From Parietaria judaica (taxonomy: Eukaryota > Streptophyta > Magnoliopsida > Rosales > Urticaceae): a DNA stretch of 64,000 nt. The stretch covers positions 18,008,001-18,072,000 of the forward strand of contig OX940869.1 of NCBI GenBank assembly GCA_954871525.1, in the 5' to 3' direction. Positions 1 to 10,959 of the stretch are shown in pieces; within the stretch, counting starts at the first letter, position 1; each line of letters starts with the position of its first letter. Made by a program: the position numbers and the translations under genes. The notes beneath the pieces were generated by a model. It was not told the DNA's origin. It saw only the letters and a list, made by a program, of their open reading frames with translations, and did not search any database.

Positions 1-692
1 ACAAGGAGCATCCTTCGTCAGGTTAAGGCCCTCGCCACAGCGAGCTCGCCAACACCAACGAGGTCGACGAAGAACACATCACGCCGGTAATACCCAGCCG
101 CCTGGCCAAGGGTCACCCCCGCGCCGTCAACATCGGAACTTCCGACGAGTTAAACCACATCGTCATTCACCCACCGTTTATCACTAACCCCGAACTACGT
201 GGGGCCTGATTATCTTAAACTGAGATACGTAGGCAACCTCGCCCAATCATAAGCGACGGGGCACGGGCCCAATCTACCCTTTTTTTTGTAGGTCCTCCCT
301 CGCCGTAGGAGCTCGCCAAGGAAGGAGAATCACGAAGAATCATCAAGACCAGCTCGGAGCTTCATCAACACCGGATATCGCCAAGACGAGGACTCTGCTC
401 AGACGAGAAGCTTCGCCAAGAAAAGGACCTCGCCCGGACTTCGCCACCACGAGGGAAGTCCGACGAGGAGCATCGCCGTGATACGGACTTTGCCCCCACG
501 AGGGAAGTTCGCAGAGGATCGCCAAGGACAGCCTGGAGACTCATCCAAAATGACGGATTCGCCTCCAGCTTTGACGATCATTAGTCCACCCGCGTTGACT
601 CAACATTTAATTATCCTTGTGTTCAGCGGGTATCTCTCGGGACCCGAACCTTAGATCCGATTCTAAGTTAAAGCCATTTTTACGCATTAACA
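1..692 (+). repeat. 3' part of a family-A LTR, cut by the window start
   Basis: This stretch matches the 3' part of the solo LTR at 37440-39266, roughly its positions 38490-39266. Shared landmarks are a GGTAATACCCAGCC motif, a GGGGCACGGGCCCAATC motif and an identical terminal ATTAACA. It ends at 692, after which unrelated AT-rich DNA begins. No primer-binding site follows, so it is a 3' LTR or a solo LTR rather than a 5' LTR. Short reading frames on both strands are by-products of the GC-rich sequence. Confidence 0.85.
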
Positions 693-830
693 AAAAGTAT
701 GATAAAAATTGAATAAAAATATAAATCAATATATATTAACAACTTCAATAACATATTCATTAAGTAAGAAAATGATGTGAAGTAAAGATGTGAAACTAAT
801 AAACTCTAAGTATTATATAAGTAGTGATTA

Positions 831-849
831 TGTAGAATAATATTGTATT
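831..849 (+). repeat. Host copia 5' LTR, left piece
   Basis: The first 19 bases match the start of the 3' LTR at 39408. The LTR is cut here by the Tat gypsy at 850 and resumes at 17068. Target-site duplication of that gypsy: GTATT at 845-849 against GTATA at 17068-17072. Confidence 0.88.
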
Positions 850-1448
850 TGTTAAGATCGGATACGGTCGGATCCACTTAATGAAGTGACAGGCGACGCT
901 TGTTGATAATTGGCGAGGCGACGGCGCGAAGGCGATGAGAGAGGGGGAAGTCTGGACATCGCAGGGCGTAAGTACCAAAGGCCGGCGGGAGAAACCGAGG
1001 GCGACGACATGCTGGAAGGTCGACGAGAGGAGTGCCAGGCCTCGCGAGGAGAAGGATGGATGCCAGGAGCCGCCAGAGGCGTCGACAACAGCCCTGTGGC
1101 GTGGGTTGACAGCCGATGTGACGAGCATTTAATGAGCTCCATACCTACCCCAACCACCCACATGATCGGTAACCCCCGCTGGCCCAAGTTACGAGGCTGA
1201 CCATGCCCTTGTCAACCACCCTGAAGGAAAGGACGATGGGACGTGAAGAATGGCGGGAAGCGAGCTATTAGTTAGGGCCATAAAAGGCAAGAAAAGCCTC
1301 ATTTGTGAGGGGGCTGAAAAAACGAGAGAAAGAGAGAAATAGAGAGAAAGGAAGAGAGCTTGTATTCACCACAGCAAGAGAAAAATAAACATCATTCTAT
1401 ATCGTAATCTTTGAAGTCATCTAGCTAATCAACGGGAGAAACCGAATC
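850..1448 (+). repeat. 5' LTR of Tat gypsy, 3' end deleted
   Basis: It aligns with 16420-17006 of the 3' LTR, including the CCATAAAAGGCAAG segment near 1278 that is a likely TATA region and a GAGA-rich tract. Similarity stops at GAAACCGAATC. The final 60 bases of the 3' LTR are missing here, together with any primer-binding site, so a deletion joined the LTR straight to gag. Confidence 0.85.
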
Positions 1449-1488
1449 AAATGGAGAAAGACCTCCCCAGCGCAGCGGCAACCCGAGA

Positions 1489-2495
1489 ATGCCGTCGATG
1501 CAAGCTTCTCACCAAACCGCGGTGACGACGATAACAGAGCCGAACCACCTAATCCAACCACACCACCAGGTACAGACGCATCATCAGCAGACGACGGTGA
1601 CCACCGCAGCCGAGGCAAGGATCCTAGAGCGCGTCGACCGAGCACTCCAGGAATTAACCTCGAGGATGGGGTACGTGACCTCACAGATGCACAAAGCGAC
1701 GAGCGCAGCACCGGAAATTGACAGGCTGGTCGAAGAATCCAGGCATACGCCCTTCTCACCACACATTAGTAGCGTCAGGATCGACGAAATGCCAAAGATC
1801 AGACCAATGACGTACAAGGGGATGACGCATCCCAACGCGCACGTAAAGGCATTCAGAATCGCGACGGGATGGATAAACATGCACGGGCAAGAGCGAGCGG
1901 CCATCATGTGCCATCTGTTCGTCGACAGCTTGCAAGGGCTGGCTCTGGAATGGTTTGCCAGGGTCCCCTCCAACTCAGTCAGCTGCTTCCACCACCTCGT
2001 CTCCCATTTCCTGCGACATTACTCGATGTATGTGCAAAACGAAGTAAACATAACTGACCTGTGGCTACTGGAGCAGGAAGGAGAAGCCCTCTGGAAGTTC
2101 ATCGAAAGGTTCAAAGATGTCATGGCTCGGGTCTCCGGGTTGGACGACAACGTCGCCATCTAAGCCTTGAAGCACAACTTGTGGTTCGACACACCCTTCA
2201 GAGAAAAGCTGATAATGACGCACCCATCGACGATCGAGGACACCCTCAACAAAGCATCCATGTTCATGCAAATGGAGGAAGAAAAGGTAGCATTAGCCAA
2301 GAAGCACGGGTCGAGGAGCAGAGGGAAGTAGCAGGAGAAGAGAGAAGGCAAGGACTACAAGGACAACCCTTCGACGAGATCGAGGGGAGGAGAAGAAGAC
2401 ATGAGAATCTCAGACCAACATCGAGGAAAGGCGAGAGCCGGAGGAAGAAAGAGGAGAGCTAGGACGAAAGATATGGCCCAAGGACCAAGGCAAGT
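1489..2495 (+). pseudogene. Tat gypsy gag, N-terminal part (broken)
   Basis: An open frame of 224 codons to a TAA at 2161 encodes a gypsy-type Gag. The middle shows the capsid-like signature of this family, with ALEWFARVPSNSVSCF near codons 157-172 and a following helix-rich block. The same frame continues past the TAA through a predicted helical region to a second stop at about 2330. Shifted frames carry the basic linker. The gene is interrupted at 2496 by the inner gypsy and resumes at 7592. The true start is uncertain because the upstream leader is deleted; the ATG at 1489 is only the first available one. Confidence 0.8.
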
Positions 2496-2844
2496 TGATG
2501 CTGACATAACCGCGCTCGGTTTCTTGGAGGATCGGGGCCGAAAAGGAAATAAAGATAATCGAGTGGCAATGTAGTCAAGCTCGCTGCCCAGCTTTCTTAT
2601 CGCTTATTCATGCCTTTTTTTAGTTTATTTGGTGTCTTTTTTAGTATTATTTGATGACCAATAATTGTGGACTTGTTTCCTTAGTTGTCGTTTTTTTCCT
2701 TCAATAGTTTTAGTCATCTTCCTCTTGTTGTAAGGGAGAGAACGATCTCCATTTTCCTGTAGACTAAGTTTGAATAAAAAAATTAAGCTTTACAGTTTTG
2801 TTACAGAAATTTCATCGTCCTCGTTATTTTTCGGTTCTACATCA
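2496..2844 (+). repeat. 5' LTR of inner gypsy
   Basis: 349 bp, TG to CA termini, very similar to 7240-7591. It still contains the reading frame that ends in DNRVAM and a stop near 2572, the same tail used by the polyprotein in the 3' LTR. Confidence 0.93.
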
Positions 2845-2846
2845 GT

Positions 2847-2860
2847 TGGTATCAGTGCCA
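2847..2860 (+). other. Primer-binding site of inner gypsy
   Basis: TGGTATCAGTGCCA lies two bases after the 5' LTR. It matches the plant initiator methionine tRNA complement (TGGTATCAGAGC) with one mismatch. Confidence 0.8.
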
Positions 2861-2899
2861 CTCGATTCTTGCGCAGAGGGCGCCGAAGAAACGAGCCGT

Positions 2900-3912
2900 T
2901 CTTGACGATTCCATAGACGGCACAGTGAGACGTAAAGATTTCGACGGGTTGTACGCTCAGATGGAGTTGGTGACTCGCCAATTACAAACGTTAATGCAAG
3001 ACCGCGCAGCGCATTAACATCATAGAGGCGGATCCGACACAGAGAGCGATCGCGAGAATCCATTCGGGTGACATAATGGCGGCTACGGTCACTAGACGCA
3101 TCGACGTGAGGCAGCCCCAAAATTCGCAAGGTGGGAAGCATCGTTCAAAGTGGAAATACCCGAGTGTCTCGGAGGTTTGCAAGCCGATGAGTTTCTCGAT
3201 TGGCTTGTCGCAACCGAAGAGATTCTCGAGTTTAAAGAGGTTCCAGAGGCGAGGCTAGCATCTCTCGTCGCCACTCAGTTCCGTGGCCGCGCCGCAGCGT
3301 GGTGGACATAAATCAAGACCCAAAGAGCCCAAACCGGCAAATCCAAAATCGACTCTTGGGTTAAATTAAAGAAGCATATGCGTGCGGCGTTCCTCCCATT
3401 TAATTATACACACACCCTTTATCACGACCTCCAAAATCACCACCAAGGTTCCAAGACCATGGCTGACTATACCGTTGCATTTCGCTTGCTCATCACGCGA
3501 AATGACAACACTAAGATGGAGGAGCAACTCATATCGCGCTACATCGGAGGTTTGGGTACATAAATTCAAGATGTTTTTAACTTGTTCGATCCCGTAACCG
3601 TCGCAGAAGCTCATCAACAAGCCTCCACAATCGAGCTCCAACAAACTCGTCGTCCATCCCGCTACAGCCCCGGATCTTCCAGCTCAGCCACCGCCCCTCC
3701 TCACGTCCCTACAGTCCAGCGAATAACAGTCCAACACCCTCCAAAAATTCGTGCTTCAGGTCCTGCGAGAATTCAGCCAACAACCCCAAATCCAGCAGTC
3801 CCTGCTCCCGCAGGATTTCAGCCAGCCCCACGCGTTCAAAATGCCACTGGTTTGAGATGTTTTGGGTGCGGCGAACTGGGCCATCGCCGTGGAAATTTTC
3901 CAGTTACTTGAC
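2900..3912 (+). pseudogene. Inner gypsy gag (broken)
   Basis: Fragments in several frames give a gypsy Gag. A capsid segment around 3130-3560 reads WEASFKVEIPE, then DEFLDWLVATEEIL and a GRAAAWW block. A proline-rich linker follows, then a zinc knuckle at about 3857-3898 with sequence CFGCGELGHRRGNF. The last position of the C-x2-C-x4-H-x4-C knuckle is phenylalanine rather than cysteine, so the knuckle is broken. Stops at about 3308, 3560 and 3909 interrupt the frame. Confidence 0.8.
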
Positions 3913-3949
3913 CGAGTTTATTCCTCGACGAGCCCACCACCGATATTTA

Positions 3950-4620
3950 CGGAGACCCGATCTACGACGACGAACACGAGGACATAGAAGAAGTCGAAGA
4001 AGTGACCGACGATGTTGGTCACGCCTTTGTTATTCGGCGTAGCTTTCTTTCTCCACCAAGCAATGACTATAGATGGTTACGTACCAACATCTTTCAGTCC
4101 ACGTGCACCATCGCCGATAAAGTTTGTCGCTTCGTCATCGATTCGGGAAGTTGTGAGAACGTTATTGCGGAAGAAGTTGTCAACAAGCTTGGGCTCCCAA
4201 CCGAACGCCATCCTCGTCCATACAAACTTGTGTGGCTACAAAGTGGAACCGATGTAGCCGTCTCTAAACGACCACGAGTAAGATTTTCTATTGGTGCAAC
4301 CTATAAAGATAAAGTTTTGTGTGATGTCGTCGTCATGGACGCATGCCATCTCTTACTTGGACGACCGTGGTAATTTGACCGCCACGCCACACATGACGGG
4401 ATCACCAATACATATATGTTTTTTATTCGGCGGGAAAAAGATTGTCTTGGTTCCATCCAATCCAGCGGCTCTTCTTGCAAAGCGCCCATCCACGAGTCTC
4501 CTCAACCGCACCGGTTTTGAAGCAGCCGCGACCGAATCGGGCGTCATTTATTCCTCATTGGTCATCAACAAAACAGCTTGGGAAAACTTGAAATTCCAGC
4601 CACTGTTCAGCGGGTAGTCG
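3950..4620 (+). pseudogene. Inner gypsy aspartic protease region
   Basis: The frame at 4002-4373 encodes the retropepsin-like core. The active-site triad is seen as FVIDSGSCENVI near 4132-4165, and the later DACHLLLGRPW flap/C-terminal motif lies near 4338-4371. A TAA right after GRPW ends the frame. The next residues, leading to reverse transcriptase, continue in other frames. Confidence 0.82.
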
Positions 4621-5990
4621 ACGAATTCCCCGATGTCTTTTGCGATACTCCACCCTCGTCGCTCCCCTCTCTTCGTGATATCCAACACCACATCGATTTT
4701 GTACCGAACGAGCAACTACCAAACCGTGCTCATTACCGGATGAGCCCGATCGAACACGAAGAGCTTCGCCTACAAGTTGAGGAGCTTCTTGAGAAAGGTC
4801 ACATTAGAGAAAGCTTGTGCCCATGCACGGTGCCGGCCTTGCTTACGCCAAAAAAAGACGGGACGTGGCACATGTGCGTGGATAGTCGTGCTATCAACAA
4901 GATCACCGTTTGTTACCGTTTCCCAATTCCATGCCTCAACGATCTCCTCGACCAACTAAGTGGCGCTAGAGTGTTTAGTAAACTCGACCTCAAAAGCGGC
5001 TATCACCAAATTCGAATCCGACTCGGTGACGAATGGAAAATGGCCTTCAAGACTCGCGAGGGGCTTTACAAATGGCTCGTCATGCCTTTCGGCCTTTCCA
5101 ATGCGCCGAGCACTTTCATGCGCGTGATGAACCAAGCATTATGACCATTTATCGGTATATTTGTTGTTGTTTATTTTGATGACATCTTAATTTATAGCGC
5201 TAACCCCGAAGACCACTTGCATCATCTTCGGGAGGTTTTGCTTGTTTTTCGTAGTCACTCATTCTATGCCGCCGTCACCCAGTGCGTCTTCGCCACCGAT
5301 AGAGTTTTTTTTTTCTTGGGCTACATTATCTCCGCGGAAGGCCTCAAGGTCGATCAATCCAAAATTGAGGGTGGTTTTTCATGGCCGACTCCCAAGACGG
5401 TTACGGAGATCCGAAGTTTTCACGGGCTTGCCTCTTTTTATCGACGGTTTATACCAGACTTTAGCTCAATCATGGCACCAATTACGGAGTGCATTAAAAT
5501 GGGATGGTTCCATTGGAGTCCGGAAGCCGATAGCGCGTTCGCTCTCGTATAGGAAAAGTTGACCGCCGCGCCGATTCTTGTTCTCCCGGACTTTGAGCAA
5601 CAATTTCTCCTCCATTGTGACGCGTCCAAGGTACGAATATGGGCTGTTTTAAGTCAACATAACAGGCCCGTTGCTTATTTTAGTGAAAAATTGATTGGGC
5701 CCAAGTGTCGCTACAACACGTACGATGTCTAGTTCTACGCCATCGTTCGCGCCATCCACCATTGGCGACATTATCTTTTTTCCAAGGAGTTTGTGCTTTA
5801 CGCCGACCACAATGCGCTCCAACATCTCGGGTCTCAAGATAAAGTCTCGGCTCGCCATGCCGCTTGGATTGATTTTCTCCAACAATTCACTTTCACGATA
5901 CAAAGCCGGGGTGCTTAACCGGGAGACCGACGCTTTGAGCCGCTGCCATTCCCTCTTGACGCAACTTCGGGTATCGGTTTCGGGGTTTGA
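4578..5990 (+). pseudogene. Inner gypsy reverse transcriptase and RNase H (broken)
   Basis: The finger and palm regions lie in an open frame to 5144 with [46 protein letters not shown] and [15 protein letters not shown]. The catalytic YxDD appears as YFDDILIYS near 5170-5196 in the next frame. The connection follows at 5217-5552 with [19 protein letters not shown]. RNase H follows with HCDASK near 5617 and YADHNALQHL near 5800. Stops and at least two frame changes prevent translation. The order and wording match plant chromoviruses. Confidence 0.88.
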
Positions 5991-6062
5991 TTCTCTCCCG
6001 CCACTCTATGCGACGGATCCGTTTTCACCCGCATCGTCAACTCCACGACCAACGCCGATAAT

Positions 6063-7318
6063 GTGAATTTGTTCTCATGGTTTGAAGGCTTTTTATTCCA
6101 CAATGGTCGTTTCTGCATTCCCGACGGGAGTCTTCGTCTTATGATTATCCGAGATCTCCACAATGAGGGTCACGTTGGCCATGACCGGACTTTTCAACCC
6201 ATTGCCACCTCTTACTTTTGGCCATCAATGCGCCGGGACGTTGCTCGCTTCGTGGATCGGTGCCGCACGTGTCACATGGCTAAAGGGAAAGCAACTAATG
6301 CCGGGCTTTATCTCCCGCTTCCCGTCCCGTCCAAACCATGGAGTGACGTGAGCATGGATTCTGTTCTCGGTTACCACGGACTCAACGGGGCAGCGACTCG
6401 ATTTTCCTGGTCGTCGATCGCTTTTCCAAAATGGCGCATTTCATACCGTTTAGGTAGACTTCCGATGCTAGCAATATCACATATTTATATTTCCGGGAGG
6501 TTTATCGTTTGCATGGTCTTCCGACGTCTATCGTCTCCGACCATGACACACGCTTTTTTGAGTCATTTTGGCAAAGTCTTTGGCGCCTCGCGAACACCCG
6601 GCTTGACTTTAGTAGCGCCTACCACCCTCAAACGGACGGTCAAATGGAGTTGGTTAACCATTCTCTAAGAGACTTGCTTCGCTGCCTTATCGAGGATAAT
6701 ATCAAGTCATGGGACCCTAAGCTTTGTCACGCGGAGTTCACACACAATCATGCCGTGAATCGGAGCACTGGTCTTAGCCCATTTTATGTTGTTTATGGCC
6801 TCCATACACGCTGCCCTTTGGACCTCGCACCTGTTTGGAATACTAACCACGTGCATGTCAACTCTTTGGTGTTCATTTTCAAGCTCCACTGCGTTCATCG
6901 CGCCACCACTGCCAAGCTCAAAGATGCAACGCAGCGGTAAAAACTTGCGGCGGATCAGAAGCGCCGTTCTGTGGAGTTTTAAGTTGGGGACTTCGTGTGG
7001 GCTGTTTTGTCACAAGAACGTGTTCCCTCTCATGAGTATAATAAGCTCAAACCGAAGACGATCGGGCCATTGGAAATCGTGGAAAAGGTCAACCCTAACG
7101 CCTACCGTCTTCGGCTACCGAGGAACATCCGTACACATGACATTTTCAATGTCAAACACCTCTGCCTCTTCACCGGAGACAACTCAGACGACGATGCACT
7201 GCCGAATTCGAGGACGAATTCTTTCCACCCAGGGGAGAATGATGCCGACATAACCGCGCTCACTTTCTTGGAGGACCGGGACCAAAAAGGAAAGAAAGAT
7301 AATCGAGTGGCAATGTAG
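6063..7318 (+). pseudogene. Inner gypsy integrase with tail running into the LTR
   Basis: The zinc-binding HHCC region (HNEGHVGHDRT, then CRTCHMAKG) is at about 6150-6290. The DDE core is partly in frame at 6330-6660 and shifts to 6509-6940, where HPQTDGQMELVNHSL covers the last catalytic acid. The C-terminal domain, with PKTIGPLEIVEKVNPNAYRL, lies at 6995-7318. That frame stays open through the polypurine tract and 78 bases into the 3' LTR, ending at DNRVAM. A coding tail inside the LTR is a known trait of several CRM-type elements; assignment to that group is inference. Confidence 0.83.
7231..7239 (+). other. Polypurine tract of inner gypsy
   Basis: AGGGGAGAA sits directly before the 3' LTR start at 7240, the expected plus-strand primer position. 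It is also coding in the integrase tail frame. Confidence 0.8.
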
Positions 7319-7591
7319 TCAAGCTCGCTGCCCAGCTTTCATATCGTTTATTCATGCCTTTTTTAGTATATTTGGTGTCTTTATTAGTATTATTTGATGA
7401 CCAATAATTGTGGGCTTGTTTCCTTAGTTGTCGTTTTTTTTTTTCCTTCAATAGTTTTAGTCATCTTCCTCTTGTTGTAAGGGAGAGAACAATCTCCATT
7501 TTCCTGCAGACTAAGTTTGAATAAAAAAATTAAGCTTTACAGCTTTGTTCCAGAAATTTAATCGTCCTCGTTATTGTTCGGTTCTACATCA
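7240..7591 (+). repeat. 3' LTR of inner gypsy
   Basis: 352 bp, TGATGC to ACATCA, followed by the CAAGT target-site duplication. It differs from the 5' LTR by scattered substitutions and small T-run length changes. Confidence 0.93.
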
Positions 7592-8540
7592 CAAGTATTG
7601 CAGCTTTCACAAATCCAGAGGGCACTCCACCGAGGAGTGCGCCACCCTTAAAAGGAGGCTCATGGAGAAATGGGCGAAGGGAGTGATGCGAGGATTGGAC
7701 TTAGGAGATCCCTACCAGCCAAGATCGGACGATCAATGGCAGCCCCGACGGTAGGATCTGTCGCAAAGGAACGGAGGTGGCAACACCTGGAAAAGGAAGA
7801 AGCTTCCCGCCGAGCAGGCGGTGGTCCAGCACGTGGGTCGAGAATCAGGTAACGACGAACCCCCGAGGATGAGAAAGAGGATCGAGATGATCATGGGAGG
7901 GTCGTACTTATGTGACAATTCCGTCAATAGCATTAAGGCCTACCAGAGAAGAGCGAAGGACCACAACCAAAGAGGCACAACAATGAGCGGCGTCGGCACA
8001 GAGATAGCTTTCATCGAGGATGACGCGTGCGCCGACCCTCATGACGACGCGTTGGTACTCTCGCTAGGTGTCCGGAATCGCGACGTCGGCCGAATATTGG
8101 TCGACAACGGAAGTTTGGTGGACGTCATCTTCCACGAGGCCCTGAGAAAGATGGACATCGAGGGGATAGAGATCCAGGGCAAACCCCGTCTCGGGATTCA
8201 ACGGAGACGTAGAAACTTCGATGGGGACAGTCAAACTGCCATTATGCACGGGAAGCATCAACAAAATGACAATGTTGATGGTGCTGGACTGCCCGTCGAT
8301 CTTCAACATGATCCTCAGGAGACCGTGGATCCACTCCATGAGAGCCATCCCGTCGACGTACAACCAGAGCATCAATTTCCCCGACAAAGGAGGGAAAGTG
8401 GAGGAAGTAAGAGGAAACAAGGACGCTTATCGAACCTGCCACATGATGAGTTACATGACGACGACATAAGAAGAGGAGCGGATGAAGAAAGACCAATTAT
8501 AACAATTATCGCCACTGACCCCCGAGGCCTCGACGCATGA
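7592..8540 (+). pseudogene. Tat gypsy gag C-terminus and protease
   Basis: The Tat gag resumes with the KYCSFHKSRGHSTEEC zinc-binding motif near 7596-7645, which is characteristic of this lineage. A basic linker follows. The protease frame at 7821-8540 contains the active-site segment RILVDNGSLVDVIFHEAL at about 8091-8145. After about 8215 the protein continues in the +1 frame (8221-8469, with LDCPSIFNMILRRPW), so a frameshift lies near 8210. Confidence 0.8.
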
Positions 8541-8631
8541 GAAAGGTGGCGACGAAGACACAAAGCCAGGCGGGGCAGGAGAACAGGAACAGCAGGAGCA
8601 TGACCCGCGAGGAGGGAAGGAAAGACAATGC

Positions 8632-9510
8632 TTGGAGGCGGTGGAGCAAGTTTGCGTCGACAAGATGAACCTGACTCGAACCATCGGCATAGGCGCGCAT
8701 TTCGACCCGGGGGTCAGGCGACAGCTGATTGAGTTCCTGAAGAAGAACCAAAGCAACTTTGCATGGTCCCGTGAGGATATGCCAGGGATCGACCCGTCGA
8801 TCATGGCGGATCGACCCGTCGATCATGGCGGATCGACTCAACGCCGATCCGAGCCATTGACCGGTCAAGCAAAAGAGAAGAAAGCTAGCGTCTGATAGAA
8901 ACAAAATAATCAACGACGAGGCGGACAACCTATTGTCGATAGGAGCAATCAGGGAGGTCAAGTACCCCGAATGGCTGGCTAATATCGTCGTCGTAAAGAA
9001 GAAGAACAACAAATGGCGAGTATGCATGGACTTCACGGACTTGAACAAGGCGTGCCCAAGGACAGCTTCCTAATGCCACATATAGACCGCCTCGTCGAAG
9101 CCATCCACGGATACGAGTTGCTGAGCTTTATGGATGCCTACTCAGGATACAACCAGATCAGGACGCACCGGAAGACGAGGAGAAGACCGCCTTCATTAGC
9201 GAGAGAGGGACGTACTGCTACAAGGTTGGTGATCACCTTTCGGGCTAAAGAACGCGGGGGCAACCTACCAAAGGTTGGTGACCAGAATGTTCGGTAAACA
9301 AATCGGGGAGACGATGGAGGTCTACGTCGATGACATGTGGGTGAATTCCCTAAAGGCGACGGCGCACATCGAAGACCTAATGCTCTGAGATCCTCAACCG
9401 GCACGGGATGAAGCATAACCCCGCCAAGTGCACCTTCAGAGTGGCCTCCAAAAAATTCCTCGGCTACATGGTCACGCGACGAGGAATATAAGCCGATCCC
9501 GACCAAATCG
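8632..9510 (+). pseudogene. Tat gypsy reverse transcriptase (broken)
   Basis: The frame from 8632 encodes the pre-RT segment (FLKKNQSNFAWSREDMPGID). A 22-bp tandem duplication at 8788-8831 then shifts it out of frame and leads to a stop at 8895. The core resumes near 9000 with WRVCMDFTDLNKACPKDSF and LLSFMDAYSGYNQIR, then shifts again. The catalytic YVDD is at about 9328 (VYVDDMWVNS). The wording matches Tat-lineage polymerases. Confidence 0.82.
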
Positions 9511-9599
9511 ACGCCATCAAGAGCATGCCCTCACCTCAAAACAGGCAAGAAGTTCAAAAGCTGACCGGGACGCTAAACAGGTTACATCTCACGCTCGAC

Positions 9600-10100
9600 C
9601 GATAAATGTATCCTCTTCTACCAACTACTGCGGAAGAATAAGAAGTTCGAATGGAACGAGAGCTGCGAGAAGGCGTTTCACGAGCTAAAAGAATACCTCT
9701 CGTCACCGCCAGTAATGACTAAACTAGCACCATGGAAGCCTTTGCATTTGTACTTGGCAATATCGGATGAGGCGCTCAGCGGAGTGCTGATCAAGGAAGA
9801 AAAAAGGGAACAGAAGCCCGTCTCTTACATCAGCCGCAAACTCCTCGCAAGTGTAAAAGCTGGCTTTGGCCGTGTTCGAGGCGTCGACGAAACTGCGCCA
9901 CCACTTTCAAGCCCACACCATCATCGTCATGACCGAGAGGCCAATACAGTCCATCATCCATAGCCCCAACCAGTATGGAAGAATGACAAAGTGGTCAATC
10001 CGGCTAGGGGCGTACGACGTGGAGTACCAAATACGGACCAACTTGAAGTCCCAAGTGTTAGCGGACTTCTTGATCGAGCTTCCGACGGAGGTGGCAGAGC
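9600..10100 (+). pseudogene. Tat gypsy RNase H (retroviral type)
   Basis: RNase H fragments run from the KFEWNESCEKAFHELK connection at about 9643 through LYLAISDEALSGVLI and KPVSYISRKLL near 9750-9845. They end at PNQYGRMTKWSIRLGAYD (about 9965-10018) in another frame, with QVLADFLIELP near 10050-10082. At least one frame change lies near 9860. Confidence 0.78.
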
Positions 10101-10711
10101 TGAGCGACGAAGCCGGAACTTGGAAGCTGAAAGTCAATGGGTCGGCCACATCGCAGAGGTCAGGCATCGGGATCAGACTGGTTTTCCCGATGGGAGAGGT
10201 CATGGAGAAAGCATGCAGACTCAACTACCGCGCCACAAACAACAAAGTAGAGTATGAAGCACTCATCATCGTGATGCAGTCCGCCCTCGCGATCGGAGTC
10301 AAGTGCCTGGAAGTCTTCTCAGACTTCCAGCTAATAGTCAACCAGGTCAACGGAGAATACGAGTGGCACAACGAGAGGATGAAGGCATATACTCGAGTCG
10401 TGGAGGCCCTCTCCAAGAAGTTCACGTGCTTCAGCCTCGCCCAGGTGAGGAGGGGAGACAACACTTACGCGGATGCACTGGCAAGACTGGGATCAACCAC
10501 CGAAGCTGGTGCGCAACGAAAAATCACAGTAGAAACGGCCGAGAAGCCCAGCATCCCAAGAGAGGAAGGACATGAAAAGAAGAAAGTAAGAGTCGATGAC
10601 GGCAGCAAGGACGGCTCGACGGGCGACGAGAGGATCAACGACATCGAAGAAGTCGCCGAAGAACAAGAGGAGGATCGATGCGTAATCTGTGACAATGGGA
10701 GCGACGACTAG
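10100..10711 (+). pseudogene. Second, archaeal-type RNase H of the Tat element
   Basis: One open frame (9866-10711) carries, after the first RNase H, a second RNase HI-like domain: WKLKVNGSAT, NNKVEYEALI, VFSDFQLIVNQV and YADALARLGS. This order of acid, glutamate, aspartate, aspartate matches the extra RNase H that defines the plant Tat lineage. The first catalytic aspartate of the usual VDG motif is asparagine here (VNG, codon AAT), which would inactivate the enzyme. The remaining acids are intact. A charged acidic tail leads towards integrase. Confidence 0.85.
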
Positions 10712-10959
10712 CGAACCCCTCTCCGAAGGTACATCCTCGACGGCATCCTCTCCGAAGATCGACAAGAGGCAAGAAAGATCAAAACAAAGAGTTCGAGGTA
10801 CACTATCCTGCAACAAAAAATGTACAAGAGGAGTTTTGCCGGCCCGTATTTGAGGTGCCTGGGAGAAAAGGAGGCCGATTAAGTGCTACGAGAGATCCAC
10901 GGCGGAGAATGTGGAAATCATTCCGGCGGCCGATCAGTGCTGCGAAAGGCCAAAAGGCA

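Larger units (their letters stand above)
2496..7591 (+). mobile_element. Chromovirus-like Ty3/gypsy nested in Tat gag
   Basis: A complete-length but decayed gypsy of 5,096 bp. LTRs are at 2496-2844 and 7240-7591, both starting TGATGC and ending ACATCA. A primer-binding site follows the 5' LTR and a purine tract (AGGGGAGAA) precedes the 3' LTR. The target-site duplication CAAGT at 2491-2495 and 7592-7596 is perfect, and the Tat gag reads on across it. Protein remnants run gag, protease, reverse transcriptase, RNase H, integrase. The reverse transcriptase wording and the coding tail that runs into the LTR suggest the CRM/centromeric branch of chromoviruses, which is inference. Confidence 0.92.

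Noticed and set aside
343..1200. Several 60-110-codon frames at the left edge
   Set aside because: All lie within LTR sequence and have no recognisable domains.
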